Shown: piece by piece, positions 14,970-25,086 of the stretch
How the letters are laid out: the number at the start of each line of letters is the position of its first letter
How positions within the stretch are numbered: the first letter of the stretch is position 1
NCBI RefSeq assembly: GCF_013205025.1
Contig: NZ_JABMLE010000002.1
Coordinates: forward strand, 1-64,000
DNA from: Rathayibacter sp. VKM Ac-2857
GTDB lineage: Bacteria; Actinomycetota; Actinomycetes; Actinomycetales; Microbacteriaceae
Reading direction: 5' to 3'
Length of the DNA stretch: 64,000 nt
Program-made: the position numbers and the translations under genes
The notes under the pieces: generated by a model
Told to the model about the DNA's origin: nothing
What the model saw: only the letters and a program-made list of their open reading frames with translations
Database searches by the model: none

Positions 14970-15098
14970 CATGCTGATCGAGTAGCCCGTGCAGCGGGCG
15001 TATCGAGATCCACCAGCGTCAGAACAGAAGTCTGCAGAACCGCCCTGCTGATGACGGCGGGTCTCGATACGCCCCTGCGGGGCTACTCGACCAGCATG
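14970..15098. repeat. Palindromic repeat, copy A2 (complete)
   Basis: A 129-bp element with two ~43-nt arms that are inverted copies of each other, centred on TCTGCAGA (15031-15038). The right arm ends GGCTACTCGACCAGCATG. Each arm also holds a small G/C hairpin (CCCC-N-GGGG type). Confidence 0.85.
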
Positions 15099-15151
15099 AC
15101 GCGGCGCAGCCGCGTCCTTTCCCTGACCACCGAGACGCGAAGCGGCTTCGC

Positions 15152-15190
15152 CGCTCGATACGCCGCTGCGCGGCTACTCGACCAGCAAGG
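15152..15190. repeat. Palindromic repeat, single right arm A3
   Basis: Only the right arm is present (CTCGATACGCCGCTGCGCGG, then CTACTCGACCAGCA), a diverged copy without a partner arm. Confidence 0.7.
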
Positions 15191-15224
15191 GTCGATGCCC
15201 ACCGAATCGGACGACCGGCTTATG

Positions 15225-15350
15225 CATGCTGATCGAGTAGTCCGCGGAGCGGGCGTATCGAGATCCACCAGCGCCAGAATCGACGCCCGCCAGTCCGCCT
15301 GCGGAGCGGTGGGTCTCGATACGCCCCTCCGGGGCTACTCGACCAGCATG
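15225..15350. repeat. Palindromic repeat, copy A4
   Basis: A 126-bp element with both arms. The centre has diverged and lacks TCTGCAGA. It ends with the family's GACCAGCATG. With A1-A3 it fills most of the 784-nt gene-free stretch 14744-15527; the rest (15351-15491) shows nothing recognisable. Confidence 0.8.
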
Positions 15351-15491
15351 GAGAGGGACCGCGGAGTCCGGACAGGAAGCCTGCAGATCGACGCCCGCCC
15401 GCAAGGCGAACGTGTGAATCGCGTGCCAGCGATTCGCGCTAGCCGCTCGCGGGGCGCTCTGCGGAACGCGACCCGTTCGGAAGCCGACCGC

Positions 15492-15520
15492 GGTCGGGAT
15501 CGCCGAAGGCGATCCCGACC
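15492..15520 (-). terminator. Terminator of the glu operon
   Basis: Perfect 13-bp stem GGTCGGGATCGCC/GGCGATCCCGACC, closed on the minus strand by a C(TTCG)G-type tetraloop, 7 nt after the gluD stop. No T-run follows. Confidence 0.75.
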
Positions 15521-15527
15521 AAACGGT

Positions 15528-16400
15528 TCAGTCCTGGGCGGCGATCAGTGCGGTGTCGGTGGTCGCGCGAGCCGCGGGGTGGCCGGTGCCCTTGCGGCCG
15601 CCGGTCTTGGTGCGGATCTCGACCCACTTGGCGATGCCGGAGAGGATCAGGCAGATGCCGATGTAGATGGCGCCGACCACGATGGCGGCGGGGATGATCG
15701 GGCTGTCCAGGCTCGGCTGGTTGCCGAGGTAGCGGGCGTAGTAGAGCAGCTCGTTGTAGGTGATGATCGAGCCGAGCGCCGTGTCCTTGAGGGCGACGAC
15801 GAGCTGGGCGATGATCACGGGCAGCATCGAGCGGATCGCCTGCGGGAAGAGGATCAGGCGCATGACGCCCGCCTTGCGCAGGCCGATCGCGTAGCCCGCC
15901 TCCTTCTGGCCGCGCGGCAGCGACTCGATGCCGGCGCGGAAGATCTCCGAGAAGACGGAGCCGTTGTAGAGCGTCAGCGCGATGACCACGGCGAGGTACG
16001 GCGTGAGCTTGAGCCCGACGAACGGGAGCCCGTAGTACATCAGCATCATCAGGATGAGGACCGGGATCGCGCGGAACAGCTCGATGAAGAGCGTGACCGG
16101 GATGTTGATCCAGCGGCGGTCCGAGAGTCGGCCGATCGCCAGCAGCAGGCCGAGCACGATGCTCGCGACGCCGGCGGTGGCGAAGGCGGCGAGCGTCTGC
16201 CCGAGCGCGGCGCCGATGCTCTGCCAGACCAGCGGGTAGCCGAACGCCCGCCACTTGGCCGCGGAGAACTGCCCGGACTCGGCGAAGCGCCAGAGCACGA
16301 AAGCCAGCAGCGCCACGAGGACGAGGACGACGACGGCGCCGATGACGCGGTTGCGAGCGACAGCGCGGGGTCCGGGGTTGTCGAAGAGGACGGAGCTCAT
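15528..16400 (-). CDS. gluD: Glutamate ABC transporter permease GluD
   Basis: Polar amino acid permease of the HisM/GlnP type, acting in the membrane with GluC as a heterodimer. The 290-residue protein has about six hydrophobic segments and the ABC-permease EAA loop around ESLPRGQKEAGYAIGLRKAG. The ATG at 16400 overlaps the gluC stop as ATGA. The C-terminal tail (TGGRKGTGHPAAR) is basic and probably cytoplasmic. The order A-B-C-D matches gluABCD of Corynebacterium glutamicum. Confidence 0.88.
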   Translation of the reverse strand: MSSVLFDNPGPRAVARNRVIGAVVVLVLVALLAFVLWRFAESGQFSAAKWRAFGYPLVWQSIGAALGQTLAAFATAGVASIVLGLLLAIGRLSDRRWINIPVTLFIELFRAIPVLILMMLMYYGLPFVGLKLTPYLAVVIALTLYNGSVFSEIFRAGIESLPRGQKEAGYAIGLRKAGVMRLILFPQAIRSMLPVIIAQLVVALKDTALGSIITYNELLYYARYLGNQPSLDSPIIPAAIVVGAIYIGICLILSGIAKWVEIRTKTGGRKGTGHPAARATTDTALIAAQD

Positions 16401-17044
16401 CGGGCGACCCTCCACTTCTTCTCGAGCTGACGTTGGAGGAGGGAGAGCGCCGTGACGAGGACCACGAAGACCAGGGCGACCCAGAGCACGACGATGAGGC
16501 TGTTCTCGCCGCGCTCGTTGAGCACGCGGACGATCGTGCCGGCCTCGGCGACCGAGAAGCCTGCGGCGACGGTGGTGTTCTTGAGGAGGGCGATCAGCAC
16601 GCTCATCAGCGGCGGGATGACCGAGCGGAATGCCTGCGGCAGCACCACCTGGGTCATCGTGAGGCCGAAGTCGAGGCCGATCGCGCGAGCCGCCTCGGCC
16701 TGGCCGATCGGCACGGTGTTGATCCCGGAGCGGAGCACCTCGGCGACGTAGGTCGCGGTGTAGATGCTCAGGGCGGCGATCGCGAGGTTCGTGTACTCGA
16801 CGTCCGGCAGGTCGAGCTTGGGGTAGCCGAAGGCGAAGAAGAACATCAGCAGCGTCAGCGGCGTGTTCCGGATGGTGTTGACGTAGACGGTGCCGACCGC
16901 TCGCGCGATCGGAACGGGCGAGACGCGCATCGCTCCGACCACGGTGCCGAGGAGGAGGGCGAAGACGAGCGACACGACGAACAGCAGCAGGGTGTTGCCG
17001 AACGCGGGGACGAACACGTCGAGGTTGTTCAAGAGAACATCCAT
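16397..17044 (-). CDS. gluC: Glutamate ABC transporter permease GluC
   Basis: A 215-residue inner-membrane permease. It has the first TM segment NTLLLFVVSLVFALLLGTVV, YVNTIRNTPLTLLMFF and the EAA loop around NTVPIGQAEAARAIGLDFG. It pairs with GluD and is preceded by a strong hairpin that separates it from the gluB stop, which may lower permease expression relative to the binding protein. Confidence 0.88.
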   Translation of the reverse strand: MDVLLNNLDVFVPAFGNTLLLFVVSLVFALLLGTVVGAMRVSPVPIARAVGTVYVNTIRNTPLTLLMFFFAFGYPKLDLPDVEYTNLAIAALSIYTATYVAEVLRSGINTVPIGQAEAARAIGLDFGLTMTQVVLPQAFRSVIPPLMSVLIALLKNTTVAAGFSVAEAGTIVRVLNERGENSLIVVLWVALVFVVLVTALSLLQRQLEKKWRVAR

Positions 17045-17100
17045 GCTGCGTGCCCTTTCATCGGGGAGGTGGGAGCGGTCGCCGGTGCGGCGCGGGGCAG

Positions 17101-17144
17101 AGGAGGCCCCGGGGCGATGCGCGACGCGCCGCCCCGGGACTCCT
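17101..17144 (-). terminator. Intercistronic hairpin between gluB and gluC
   Basis: On the minus strand AGGAG-CCCGGGGCG pairs with CGCCCCGGG-CTCCT across a ~13-nt loop, just after the gluB stop. Such hairpins often act as partial terminators or 3'-end protectors in binding-protein operons. Confidence 0.5.
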
Positions 17145-17157
17145 CAGGGGTGTCGGC

Positions 17158-18054
17158 CTAGTAGGCGTCGACCGCGGGCTGCTCGACCGTGGTGCCGGAC
17201 TGGCCGAGGGTCTCGTCGTAGATCGCGCTCCAGGTGTCACCGCCGTCGGTCAGCATCTCGTTGATGAAGCCGCGCAGCGCGGTGTCGTCCTTCGCGAGGC
17301 CGATGCCGTAGAGCTCGGTGCTGAAGGGCTCGCCGACGACCTTCAGGTCGTCCGGGCGCTGAGCGGCGTAGCCGATCAGGATCGCGCCGTCGGTGGTGAC
17401 CGCGTCGACCTGGCCGTCGGCCAGGGCATCGACGCACTGCGAGTAGGTGTCGAACTCCTCGGTCGGGACCTCGGGGTAGTTGGTGCGGATGTTCTGGATC
17501 GGGGTGGAGCCGGTCGCGGAGCACACGGTCGTGTCGGCCGAGAGGTCGTCCGGACCCGTGATGGTGTCGTTGTCCGCGGCGACGAGCAGCTGCTGCCCGG
17601 TCTCGAAGTACGGTCCGGCGAAGCCGACCTGCTCCTTGCGCTTGTCGGTGATCGAGTAGGTGCCGACGTAGTAGTCGATGTCGCCGTTCACGATCGACGC
17701 CTCGCGGTTTGCCGAGGGGATCGGCTGGAACTCGATCTTGTCCTCGGCGAAGCCGAGCGACGCCGCGACCCACTTCGCGATCTCGATGTCGAAGCCGGAG
17801 CGCTCCCCGGTCGCGGCGTCGAGGTAGCCCAGACCGGGCTGGTCTTCCTTGACGCCGATGGTGACCGTGCCGGCCTCCGTCATGGCGTCGAATGTCGGGC
17901 TGCCCTCGAGGGTGACGTCGGTGGCGACCTCGTAGGCCGCTCCGCTGCCCTCGGAGCCGGATCCGGCGCCGGTCCCGGAGTCACCGGCGCAGCCGGCGAG
18001 GGTGAGGGCCGCTGCGGCGAGTCCCGCGGTCATGAACATGAGCTTGGTGCGCAT
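17158..18054 (-). CDS. gluB: Glutamate-binding lipoprotein GluB
   Basis: Extracytoplasmic substrate-binding protein of the transporter (SBP family 3). The 298-residue precursor has a signal peptide and lipobox LAGC at 18-21, a Gly/Ser linker, then the two-lobed fold with RSGFDIEIAKW and YVGTYSITDKRKEQVGFAGPY. An AAGGA ribosome binding site precedes ATG 18054. Glutamate specificity is inferred from operon layout rather than residues. Confidence 0.88.
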   Translation of the reverse strand: MRTKLMFMTAGLAAAALTLAGCAGDSGTGAGSGSEGSGAAYEVATDVTLEGSPTFDAMTEAGTVTIGVKEDQPGLGYLDAATGERSGFDIEIAKWVAASLGFAEDKIEFQPIPSANREASIVNGDIDYYVGTYSITDKRKEQVGFAGPYFETGQQLLVAADNDTITGPDDLSADTTVCSATGSTPIQNIRTNYPEVPTEEFDTYSQCVDALADGQVDAVTTDGAILIGYAAQRPDDLKVVGEPFSTELYGIGLAKDDTALRGFINEMLTDGGDTWSAIYDETLGQSGTTVEQPAVDAY

Positions 18055-18075
18055 GATCGTCCTTCCTGGGGTGTG

Positions 18076-18091
18076 GCCCGCTGGAGCGGGC
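18076..18091 (-). other. Hairpin in the gluA-gluB spacer
   Basis: GCCCGCT/AGCGGGC inverted repeat with a very small loop within the 116-nt spacer between gluA and gluB. It could be a processing site that raises gluB mRNA over gluA. Weak. Confidence 0.3.
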
Positions 18092-18170
18092 GAGTGCGGT
18101 CGCTCCCGGGGTTCGGGCGTCGACCTGTCGAACGGCGGCCGAGGTGGGGTCCACCCGCGGCGCCGGAGAA

Positions 18171-18950
<780 letters not shown>

Positions 18951-19109
18951 TCCGTCAGAGAATCACACGGGCATGGGCGGGTCAAATCATGAGCGGATTC
19001 TTAACCAGAGCGCAACAACCGAGGCTCGCTCCCAGCCTCATACCATGCCGAGGTGGTCTTCTCTCAGTCCTGGCGCGAAACGTCTCAGAACTGCTCGGGA
19101 AGCGGCATG

Positions 19110-19910
19110 TCAGGAGCGGAGGGCGAAGGCGCTCTCGTAGAGGCAGACCGAGGCGGCGGTCGCGAGGTTGAGCGACTCGGCGGCGCCGTAGATCGGCACC
19201 GCGACGACGCCGTCCATCAGCTCGAGCGACTCGTCCTCGAGGCCGCGCGCCTCGTTGCCGAACACCCAGACCGTCGGCTGCGCGAGGTCGCCGCGGGCGC
19301 GCACGTCGAGCAGGCCCTCGCCCTTGACGTCGGCCGCGACCGCGCGGAGCCCCGCGGCGCGCAGCCGCTGCAGCACGTCGGGCAGCTCGGCGCCGACCGC
19401 GACGGGGAGGTGGAACAGCGAGCCCGTCGTCGAGCGGACGACCTTCGGGTTGTAGAGGTCGACGGAGCGGCCGGTCAGCACGACGGCGTCGGCGCCCGCG
19501 GCGTCGGCCGCGCGGATGATCGTGCCGAGGTTGCCCGGGTCGCGGACCTCCTCCAGCACGGCGACGAGGCGCGGCTCGGACGCGACGATGTCCTTGAGCG
19601 AGGTGGGGAACTGCCGGCAGACCGCGACGAAGCCCTGGGGGGTGACGGTGTCGGCCATCGAGTCGAGGACGTCCTCGGTCACGTACTCGATCTCGACCTC
19701 GGCCTCCTCGGCCGCGGCGACGATCTCGGGGTGGCGCTCGAGCGCGGTCGGAGTGGCGAACGACTCCATCAGCAGCTCGGGCCGGTAGCGCAGCGCCTCG
19801 GACATCGCCTGCGGGCCCTCGAGGAGGAAGAGCCCCGACTCCTGCCGTGCCGGGCGCCGGGTGAGCTTGGCGACGGAGCGGACACGGGGAGAACGGGGAT
19901 TGTCGAGCAT
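19110..19910 (-). CDS. TrmH/SpoU-family RNA 2'-O-methyltransferase
   Basis: Methylates a ribose in rRNA or tRNA using S-adenosylmethionine through a trefoil-knot fold. The 266-residue product has an N-terminal SpoU substrate-binding region (FLLEGPQAMSEALR), motif 1 PGNLGTIIRAADAAGA, motif 2 WVFGNEARGL and motif 3 ESLNLATAASVCLYE. It lies directly downstream of the infC-rpmI-rplT unit, as tsnR does in M. tuberculosis; the exact RNA target is not deducible. TAGGCT 6 nt before the ATG suggests a leaderless mRNA. Confidence 0.88.
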   Translation of the reverse strand: MLDNPRSPRVRSVAKLTRRPARQESGLFLLEGPQAMSEALRYRPELLMESFATPTALERHPEIVAAAEEAEVEIEYVTEDVLDSMADTVTPQGFVAVCRQFPTSLKDIVASEPRLVAVLEEVRDPGNLGTIIRAADAAGADAVVLTGRSVDLYNPKVVRSTTGSLFHLPVAVGAELPDVLQRLRAAGLRAVAADVKGEGLLDVRARGDLAQPTVWVFGNEARGLEDESLELMDGVVAVPIYGAAESLNLATAASVCLYESAFALRS

Positions 19911-19916
19911 GCGGCG

Positions 19917-19922
19917 AGCCTA
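19917..19922 (-). promoter_or_regulatory. -10 element of the RNA methyltransferase gene (leaderless)
   Basis: TAGGCT on the minus strand, exactly 6 nt before the ATG. Confidence 0.5.
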
Positions 19923-20023
19923 TCGGCGCGCCACCGCGGGGCCCGGTCGACACGTCGCCCGCCGGGAAGGCCGACCCGGGGGAACGAGGTCCTGCGAGAA
20001 CCGGGTCCTGCGGAAACGACGAA

Positions 20024-20051
20024 GGGGGCCACGACTCTCGTCGTGACCCCC
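20024..20051 (-). terminator. Terminator of infC-rpmI-rplT
   Basis: Minus strand GGGGGTCACGAC, loop GAGA, GTCGTGGCCCCC: a 12-bp stem with one G-T wobble, 19 nt after the rplT stop. Confidence 0.75.
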
Positions 20052-20070
20052 TCCGGAGACGTGCTGCGGA

Positions 20071-20454
20071 CTACGCGGCCTTCGGGGCCGAGGTGTCAGC
20101 GGGCAGGGCGGCCTTCGCGCTCGCCACGAGGGCGGTGAAGGTCGCGGGCTCGGTGATCGCGAGGTCAGCGAGGATGCGGCGGTCGACCTGGATGCCGGCC
20201 AGGGCGAGGCCCTGGATGAAGCGGTTGTAGGTCAGACCGTTCGCACGGGACGCGGCGTTGATGCGCTGGATCCAGAGGCGGCGGAACTCGCCCTTCTTGG
20301 CGCGGCGGTCGCGGTACGAGTAGACGAGGGAGTGGGTGACCTGCTCCTTGGCCTTGCGGTACAGACGCGAGCGCTGGCCGCGGTAGCCCTTGGCGCGCTC
20401 GAGGATGACGCGACGCTTCTTGTGGGCGTTGACCGCCCTCTTGACTCTTGCCAT
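20071..20454 (-). CDS. rplT: Ribosomal protein bL20
   Basis: Binds 23S rRNA early in large-subunit assembly. The 127-residue protein starts [15 protein letters not shown], with the highly basic [16 protein letters not shown] and [20 protein letters not shown] typical of L20. A short acidic/Ala tail (about ten residues) is added at the C-terminus. It is the third gene of the IF3 operon and is followed by a terminator hairpin. Confidence 0.97.
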   Translation of the reverse strand: MARVKRAVNAHKKRRVILERAKGYRGQRSRLYRKAKEQVTHSLVYSYRDRRAKKGEFRRLWIQRINAASRANGLTYNRFIQGLALAGIQVDRRILADLAITEPATFTALVASAKAALPADTSAPKAA

Positions 20455-20525
20455 TTCTCTTTCTTCCTTACGATCCGGGTCGGTTGTCGAGGACTACGAC
20501 GGCAGCGGACTGCCGTGGTGGTCGA

Positions 20526-20720
20526 CTACAGGCCGAGAAGCTTCTTGGCGACCTTGGCGTCCTGCGGGGCGAGGACCTGGTCCTGGTTCAGGCGACGGGT
20601 GCGGACGCTGGACTTCGACTCCAGGTTGTGACGCATACCGGCCTGCTGCTTCATGAGCTTGCCGGAGCCCGTGACCTTGAAACGCTTCTTGGCACCCGAG
20701 TGGGTCTTCATCTTGGGCAT
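20526..20720 (-). CDS. rpmI: Ribosomal protein bL35
   Basis: A 64-residue large-subunit protein starting [23 protein letters not shown] 20720 follows the ribosome binding site AAGGAG with 5-6 nt spacing, which rules out the longer in-frame start upstream. It sits between infC and rplT, the universal order. Confidence 0.97.
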   Translation of the reverse strand: MPKMKTHSGAKKRFKVTGSGKLMKQQAGMRHNLESKSSVRTRRLNQDQVLAPQDAKVAKKLLGL

Positions 20721-20817
20721 GTTCTCTCCTTGTCGACGTCGCACGCGCACTCGGCGGGCGAAACTGGTGCCCCGCGAGCGGGGCGTCCACCGGCCCCGAG
20801 GACGGGGCGGCGAAGTA

Positions 20818-21420
20818 TCAGACGGATTCGGCCTCGGCCGATTCCTCTTCGGGGGTGTTGGCCTCGCGACGAGCGGCGCGGACGGCGTTCGCCTCGGCCT
20901 TCGCCTCGGACTTGTTCTTCAGCGGGCCGATGACCATCACCATGTTGCGACCGTCGATGGTCGGGGTGGACTCGACCTGGCCGAACTCGGACACGTCCTC
21001 CGCGAAGCGCTGCAGGAGCCGCACGCCCATCTCGGGGCGGGACTGCTCGCGACCGCGGAACAGGATCATGGCCTTGACCTTGTCGCCGGCCTTCAGGAAG
21101 CCCTCGGCGCGCTTGCGCTTGGTCTCGTAGTCGTGCTTGTCGATCTTCAGGCGGAAACGGACCTCCTTGAGGATCGTGTTCGCCTGGTTGCGACGGGCTT
21201 CCTTGAGCTTCTGGGCCTGCTCGTACTTGAACTTCCCGTAGTCCATGATCTTGGCGACGGGAGGCTTGGAGTTGGGAGCAACCTCGACCAGATCCAGGTC
21301 TGCGTCCTGCGCGAGTCGCAGGGCGACCTCGATTTTCACGACGCCGACCTGTTCTCCGGCGGGACCCACGAGGCGGACCTCGGGGACGCGGATTCGGTCG
21401 TTGGTACGGGGATCGCTGAT
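20818..21420 (-). CDS. infC: Translation initiation factor IF-3, rare AUC start
   Basis: Binds the 30S subunit and checks start-codon/initiator pairing. The conserved N-terminus [20 protein letters not shown] extends upstream of every ATG/GTG to an ATC codon at 21420-21418, which lies 7 nt after a GAGGAG ribosome binding site. Rare AUU/AUC/AUA starts are established for infC and mediate autoregulation by IF-3 itself. This gives 200 residues with the N-domain, linker ([20 protein letters not shown]) and C-domain, plus an acidic tail ending EESAEAESV. If a GTG start were forced at 21369, 17 conserved residues would be lost. Confidence 0.92.
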   Translation of the reverse strand: MSDPRTNDRIRVPEVRLVGPAGEQVGVVKIEVALRLAQDADLDLVEVAPNSKPPVAKIMDYGKFKYEQAQKLKEARRNQANTILKEVRFRLKIDKHDYETKRKRAEGFLKAGDKVKAMILFRGREQSRPEMGVRLLQRFAEDVSEFGQVESTPTIDGRNMVMVIGPLKNKSEAKAEANAVRAARREANTPEEESAEAESV

Positions 21421-21816
21421 TGCGTTTCTCCTCTGATCTCGGTGAGTTGCTGCTCTGCGGCCGGATTCTTCGTCCGGCGCATCCCGAGAGAGGTGATTTC
21501 CCTGTGCGAAGCGCGTCTACTGCGCTGCGCTGCACCCTACGACGCGCTCCCCGAGACGTGTCTCGAGGACCGCAGCCCTGCCCCCGTTGCCGGAGGCGGA
21601 GTGCTTCTGACCCGGTAACCTAGTGAAGCGGTCAAGCGCGGGTGGGAGAATCTCCACTTTCGAACCGAGGACATGCCTCGGAGCCCGCATCACCATAGCA
21701 GACTTCCGGCCGGAAGGGCAGAGGGCGGTGCCCGCCACTCCCCCTCCCCCGTGAGCGCCCACTCGAGCACCGCCTCGGGGCGCTCGCGAGCGCCGGACGC
21801 ATCGAACGAGGGACCC
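21421..21816. other. Gene-free region between infC and the DUF1844 gene
   Basis: A 396-nt divergent intergenic region. On the infC side a GCCGGA/TCCGGC hairpin (21460-21478) lies about 40 nt before the infC start. TTGACC and TAGGTT elements occur near 21610-21632 on the minus strand, but their spacing does not form a standard promoter. A CCGAGG/CCTCGG hairpin with a 5-nt loop lies at 21665-21681. The long infC leader may carry regulation, but no known riboswitch was recognised. Confidence 0.4.
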
Positions 21817-22191
21817 ATGGCTCAGCACGACGACGACTACGCCCGACGCTTCGGCGACGACTCCTCCGATGTGGAGGCGGCCCGCGACATCGCCGAGGTG
21901 CCGGCGGTCGAGATCATCACCACCGCGGCGGTGCACCTGATGAGCGCGGCCGCCGTGAAGTGCGGTCTCGCCGACGAGCCGGGCGCCCAGGTCGACCTCG
22001 ACGAGGCGCGCAAGCTGATCAACGCCCTGGCCGGCCTGGTCACCGCCGGCGCCCCGGACATCAGCGACATGCACGCTCGCAGCCTGCGCGACGGGCTCCG
22101 GACGCTGCAGCTCGCCTTCCGCGAGGCCTCGCCGATCGCCGACCCGATCGGCAAGGGCCCGGGCGAGAAGTGGACCGGCCCGGTCACCTGA
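21817..22191 (+). CDS. DUF1844 protein
   Basis: A 124-residue soluble protein of the DUF1844 family, recognised from DIAEVPAVEIITTAAVHLMSAAAVK and the following ARKLINALAGLV. Function unknown. Divergent from infC, a neighbourhood it keeps in many Actinobacteria. ATG 21817 was chosen because MAQHDDDYARRFG begins the natural protein, with GAGGG shortly before; the longer frame upstream is not family-like. Confidence 0.8.
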   Translation: MAQHDDDYARRFGDDSSDVEAARDIAEVPAVEIITTAAVHLMSAAAVKCGLADEPGAQVDLDEARKLINALAGLVTAGAPDISDMHARSLRDGLRTLQLAFREASPIADPIGKGPGEKWTGPVT

Positions 22192-22206
22192 GCCGCGGCA
22201 TCCGCG

Positions 22207-23007
22207 TCAGCTCGGAGGAGCGGACGCCAGCTGGAGGGTCATCGAGTCGACCCGGGCGGCCACGGTCTCGTCGGCGGCCCAGCGCTCGCCCAATCGCGAG
22301 ACCAGCGCTCCGAGTGCCGCGCGGTCGAGCCCGGGCCGCAGCTCCAGCACGATGACGAGCTCCGGTCCGCTGAGCCGCTGATCGGGGTCACCCGGACGCA
22401 CGCCCAGCGAAACGACGGCCTCCTCCGCGGCGGCGCTCGCGCGCAGGGCGTCGAGGACCTCCGGGTCGGCCGGGCTCGGCCGCCACGGCGACCCCTCGGC
22501 GATCGACCAGAGCGCGGGTCGGCGGACGGCGAACTCGTGCGGCGAGGCGGGGTCGAGGACCATCAGCTCGGTCTCCTCCGCCACCGCGGCCAGCGCCGCG
22601 CGCCGGCCGTCGACGGGGACGGGACGCGCGAGCCGGTCCCAGCGGCGCATCGCCTCGACGTCGCTGAAGACCGGGAGCACCGTCCGGCCGTCCGGCCCCG
22701 CGACCGTCACGATCGACAGCTCCTGCGACTTGTCGGCGCGGAGGCCGGCAACACCCTCGGCCTCCTCGCCGAGCTTCGCGACCAGGGGGATGAGCAGGCG
22801 CGAGTCGCGCAGCGCGTCGACCACCGCCTCCGGACCCGCCGCGCCGGCGCCGAACGCGCGCAGCGCTCGGACGAGGACCTCGGGCGCACTGCCGTCGTCA
22901 TCGGTCGAGGCGCTCTGCTCGAAGTGCCGGCCGGCCCACGGGGTCCCGGCCGAGTCGGTCAGGTGCGCGGGGAGCGCGCGGCCCTCGCCCGAGGGCGTGC
23001 CGGTCAC
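22207..23007 (-). CDS. SseB-family protein
   Basis: A 266-residue protein with an SseB-type domain: the region [39 protein letters not shown] is characteristic. A second domain follows that includes [17 protein letters not shown]. The family name derives from a Salmonella enhanced-serine-sensitivity gene, but the molecular role is unknown. GTG 23007 overlaps the priA stop as GTGA, so it is the last gene of the his operon. Confidence 0.75.
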   Translation of the reverse strand: MTGTPSGEGRALPAHLTDSAGTPWAGRHFEQSASTDDDGSAPEVLVRALRAFGAGAAGPEAVVDALRDSRLLIPLVAKLGEEAEGVAGLRADKSQELSIVTVAGPDGRTVLPVFSDVEAMRRWDRLARPVPVDGRRAALAAVAEETELMVLDPASPHEFAVRRPALWSIAEGSPWRPSPADPEVLDALRASAAAEEAVVSLGVRPGDPDQRLSGPELVIVLELRPGLDRAALGALVSRLGERWAADETVAARVDSMTLQLASAPPS

Positions 23008-23750
23008 TCGGAGGCGACGTCGAGCGCCTCGGCGAGCGTGAAGGCCCCGGCGTACAGCGCTTTACCGACGATCGCGCCCTCGAGGCCCTGCGGGACGAGG
23101 CCGCGGAGCGCCGCGATGTCGTCGAGGTTCGAGATGCCGCCCGAGGCGATGACGGGGCGGTGCGTGCGGGCCATCACCTGCTCGAGCAGCTCGAGATTCG
23201 GGCCCTTGAGAGTGCCGTCCTTGGTGACGTCGGTGACGACGTAGCGGGTGCAGCCGGCCTCCTCGAGGCGCTCGAGGACCTGCCAGAGGTCGCCGCCCTC
23301 CTTCGTCCAGCCGCGGGCCGCGAGGGTGGTGCCGCGCACATCGAGCCCGACGGCGATCTGGTCGCCGTACTGCGCGATGACGCTGGCGGCCCACTCCGGG
23401 TTCTCCAGGGCGGCGGTCCCGAGGTTGATGCGCTTCGCGCCGGCGTTGAGCGCGGACTCGAGGCTGCGGTCGTCGCGGATGCCGCCGGAGAGCTCGACGT
23501 TGACGCCCTTCACCTGGCGGATGACCTTCTTCATGATGCCGTGGTTGTCGCCGCGGCCGAAGGCGGCGTCGAGGTCGACGAGGTGGATCCACTCCGCACC
23601 CTGGTCAGCCCAGTCGCCGGCCGCGTCGATCGGGTCGCCGTAGTTCGTCTCGGTGCCCGCCTCACCCTGCGTCAGGCGGACGGCCTTGCCGCCGGCCACG
23701 TCGATCGCGGGGAGAAGGACCAGGCCCGGGGCCTTGGTGAACTCGCTCAT
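23004..23750 (-). CDS. priA: Phosphoribosyl isomerase A (HisA/TrpF-type)
   Basis: A (beta-alpha)8 isomerase. In Actinobacteria this enzyme usually serves both histidine (HisA, ProFAR isomerisation) and tryptophan (TrpF, PRA isomerisation) synthesis. The 248-residue product has [19 protein letters not shown] with the first catalytic Asp, the duplicated half [16 protein letters not shown] with the second Asp, and phosphate loops SGGIRDD and [13 protein letters not shown] 23750 is preceded at proper distance by GAGG. The dual activity is family knowledge and cannot be read from sequence alone. Confidence 0.92.
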   Translation of the reverse strand: MSEFTKAPGLVLLPAIDVAGGKAVRLTQGEAGTETNYGDPIDAAGDWADQGAEWIHLVDLDAAFGRGDNHGIMKKVIRQVKGVNVELSGGIRDDRSLESALNAGAKRINLGTAALENPEWAASVIAQYGDQIAVGLDVRGTTLAARGWTKEGGDLWQVLERLEEAGCTRYVVTDVTKDGTLKGPNLELLEQVMARTHRPVIASGGISNLDDIAALRGLVPQGLEGAIVGKALYAGAFTLAEALDVASE

Positions 23751-23815
23751 CGTCATCCTCAGTCTCGGAGCTGGTGCGGCCTCGGCGCCTAGGCGCCGCC
23801 GACCACCGGCCGATC

Positions 23816-24463
23816 CTAGTTCGTGCGGAGCCCGCCCAGCCAATTCGAGAGCAGGCGCAGACCCGCGGCGCCGGACTTCTCGGGGTGGAACTGGGTCGCC
23901 GAGAGCGGGCCGTTCTCCACCGCGGCGATGAAGGGGCCGCCGTGGTCGGCCCAGGTGACGGCGGGGCGCGGGAACGGCGGCATGACGTCCAGCGTCCACT
24001 CCCGGGCGCCGTACGAGTGCACGAAGTAGAAGCGCTCGTCCTCGATGCCGTCGAACAAGCGCGAGCCGGTGGGCACCTCGACGGTGTTCCAGCCCATGTG
24101 CGGCACCACCTCGGCGGGCAGCAGGTCGACCGTCCCCGGCCACTCCCCCAGGCCCTCGCTCTCGACGCCGCGCTCGACGCCGCGCTCGAAGAGCACCTGC
24201 ATCCCCACGCAGATGCCGAGCACCGGGCGACCGCCGGCGAGGCGCTTCTCGATGATCTCGCCGCCGCGCGCCGCCGTCAGCGCCGACATCACCGCGCTGA
24301 ACGCGCCGACACCCGGGACGAGCAGGCCGTCGGCCTCGAGGGCGCGGGTGCGGTCGGAGGTCAGCTCGACGTCGGCACCGGCGAGCTCGAGCGCCTTGAC
24401 GGCCGAGTGGACGTTGCCAGACCCGTAGTCGTAGACGACGACGGACGGCCGGGCGCCGCTCAC
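23816..24463 (-). CDS. hisH: Imidazole glycerol phosphate synthase, glutaminase subunit
   Basis: Class I glutamine amidotransferase that feeds ammonia to HisF. The 215-residue product has [15 protein letters not shown], the nucleophile loop GICVGMQ and the catalytic His/Glu in [14 protein letters not shown] 24463 overlaps the hisB stop (GTGA). The partner gene hisF is not in the window. Confidence 0.95.
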   Translation of the reverse strand: MSGARPSVVVYDYGSGNVHSAVKALELAGADVELTSDRTRALEADGLLVPGVGAFSAVMSALTAARGGEIIEKRLAGGRPVLGICVGMQVLFERGVERGVESEGLGEWPGTVDLLPAEVVPHMGWNTVEVPTGSRLFDGIEDERFYFVHSYGAREWTLDVMPPFPRPAVTWADHGGPFIAAVENGPLSATQFHPEKSGAAGLRLLSNWLGGLRTN

Positions 24464-25080
24464 AGCGAGCCCTTCGTCGACGGCACGCCGGCGACGAGCG
24501 GGTCGAAGGCCTTGGCCTGGCGGAACGCGCGCGCGAACGCCTTGAACTCGGCCTCCGCGATGTGGTGCGGGTCGCGCCCGCCGAGCACGGTGATGTGCAC
24601 GGTCAGGCCGGCGTTGAAGGCGATCGCCTCGAAGACGTGGCGGACCATCGATCCGGTGAAGTGGCCGCCGATCAGGTGCAGCGCGAAGCCCTCCGGCTCG
24701 CCGGTGTGCACGAGGTAGGGGCGGCCCGAGATGTCGACCACGGCCTGGACGAGCGCCTCGTCGAGCGGCACGAGGGCGTCGCCGAAGCGGGAGATGCCGG
24801 CCTTGTCGCCGAGCGCCTGCTTGATCGCGGTGCCGAGGACGATGCCGATGTCCTCGGCGGTGTGGTGGATGTCGATCTCGATGTCGCCGGTGGCGCGGAC
24901 GGTCAGGTCGGTCAGCGAGTGCTTCGCGAACGCCGTCAGCAGGTGGTCGAAGAAGGGCACGCCGGTGGAGAGGTCCGCGACACCGGTGCCGTCGAGGTCG
25001 ATCGACAGCTCGATGCTCGACTCGCTGGTGGCACGACGGAGGGTGGCGGTGCGCCCGGGATCGGCGCTCGAGGAGGTCAT
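24460..25080 (-). CDS. hisB: Imidazoleglycerol-phosphate dehydratase
   Basis: Manganese enzyme of histidine synthesis. The 206-residue monofunctional form shows the two metal-binding His motifs, [14 protein letters not shown] and [18 protein letters not shown], plus [13 protein letters not shown]. It follows hisC by 40 nt. A TAGACT hexamer 6 nt before the ATG suggests an internal leaderless promoter. Confidence 0.95.
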   Translation of the reverse strand: MTSSSADPGRTATLRRATSESSIELSIDLDGTGVADLSTGVPFFDHLLTAFAKHSLTDLTVRATGDIEIDIHHTAEDIGIVLGTAIKQALGDKAGISRFGDALVPLDEALVQAVVDISGRPYLVHTGEPEGFALHLIGGHFTGSMVRHVFEAIAFNAGLTVHITVLGGRDPHHIAEAEFKAFARAFRQAKAFDPLVAGVPSTKGSL

Positions 25081-25086
25081 GCCTCC

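Noticed and set aside
15051-16430. Open frame across repeat cluster A running into the antisense of gluD
   Set aside because: Its N-terminal part is repeat-derived peptide (GLDTPLRGYSTSM type) and the rest is antisense to a permease. Such peptides are recurrent annotation artefacts of this repeat family.
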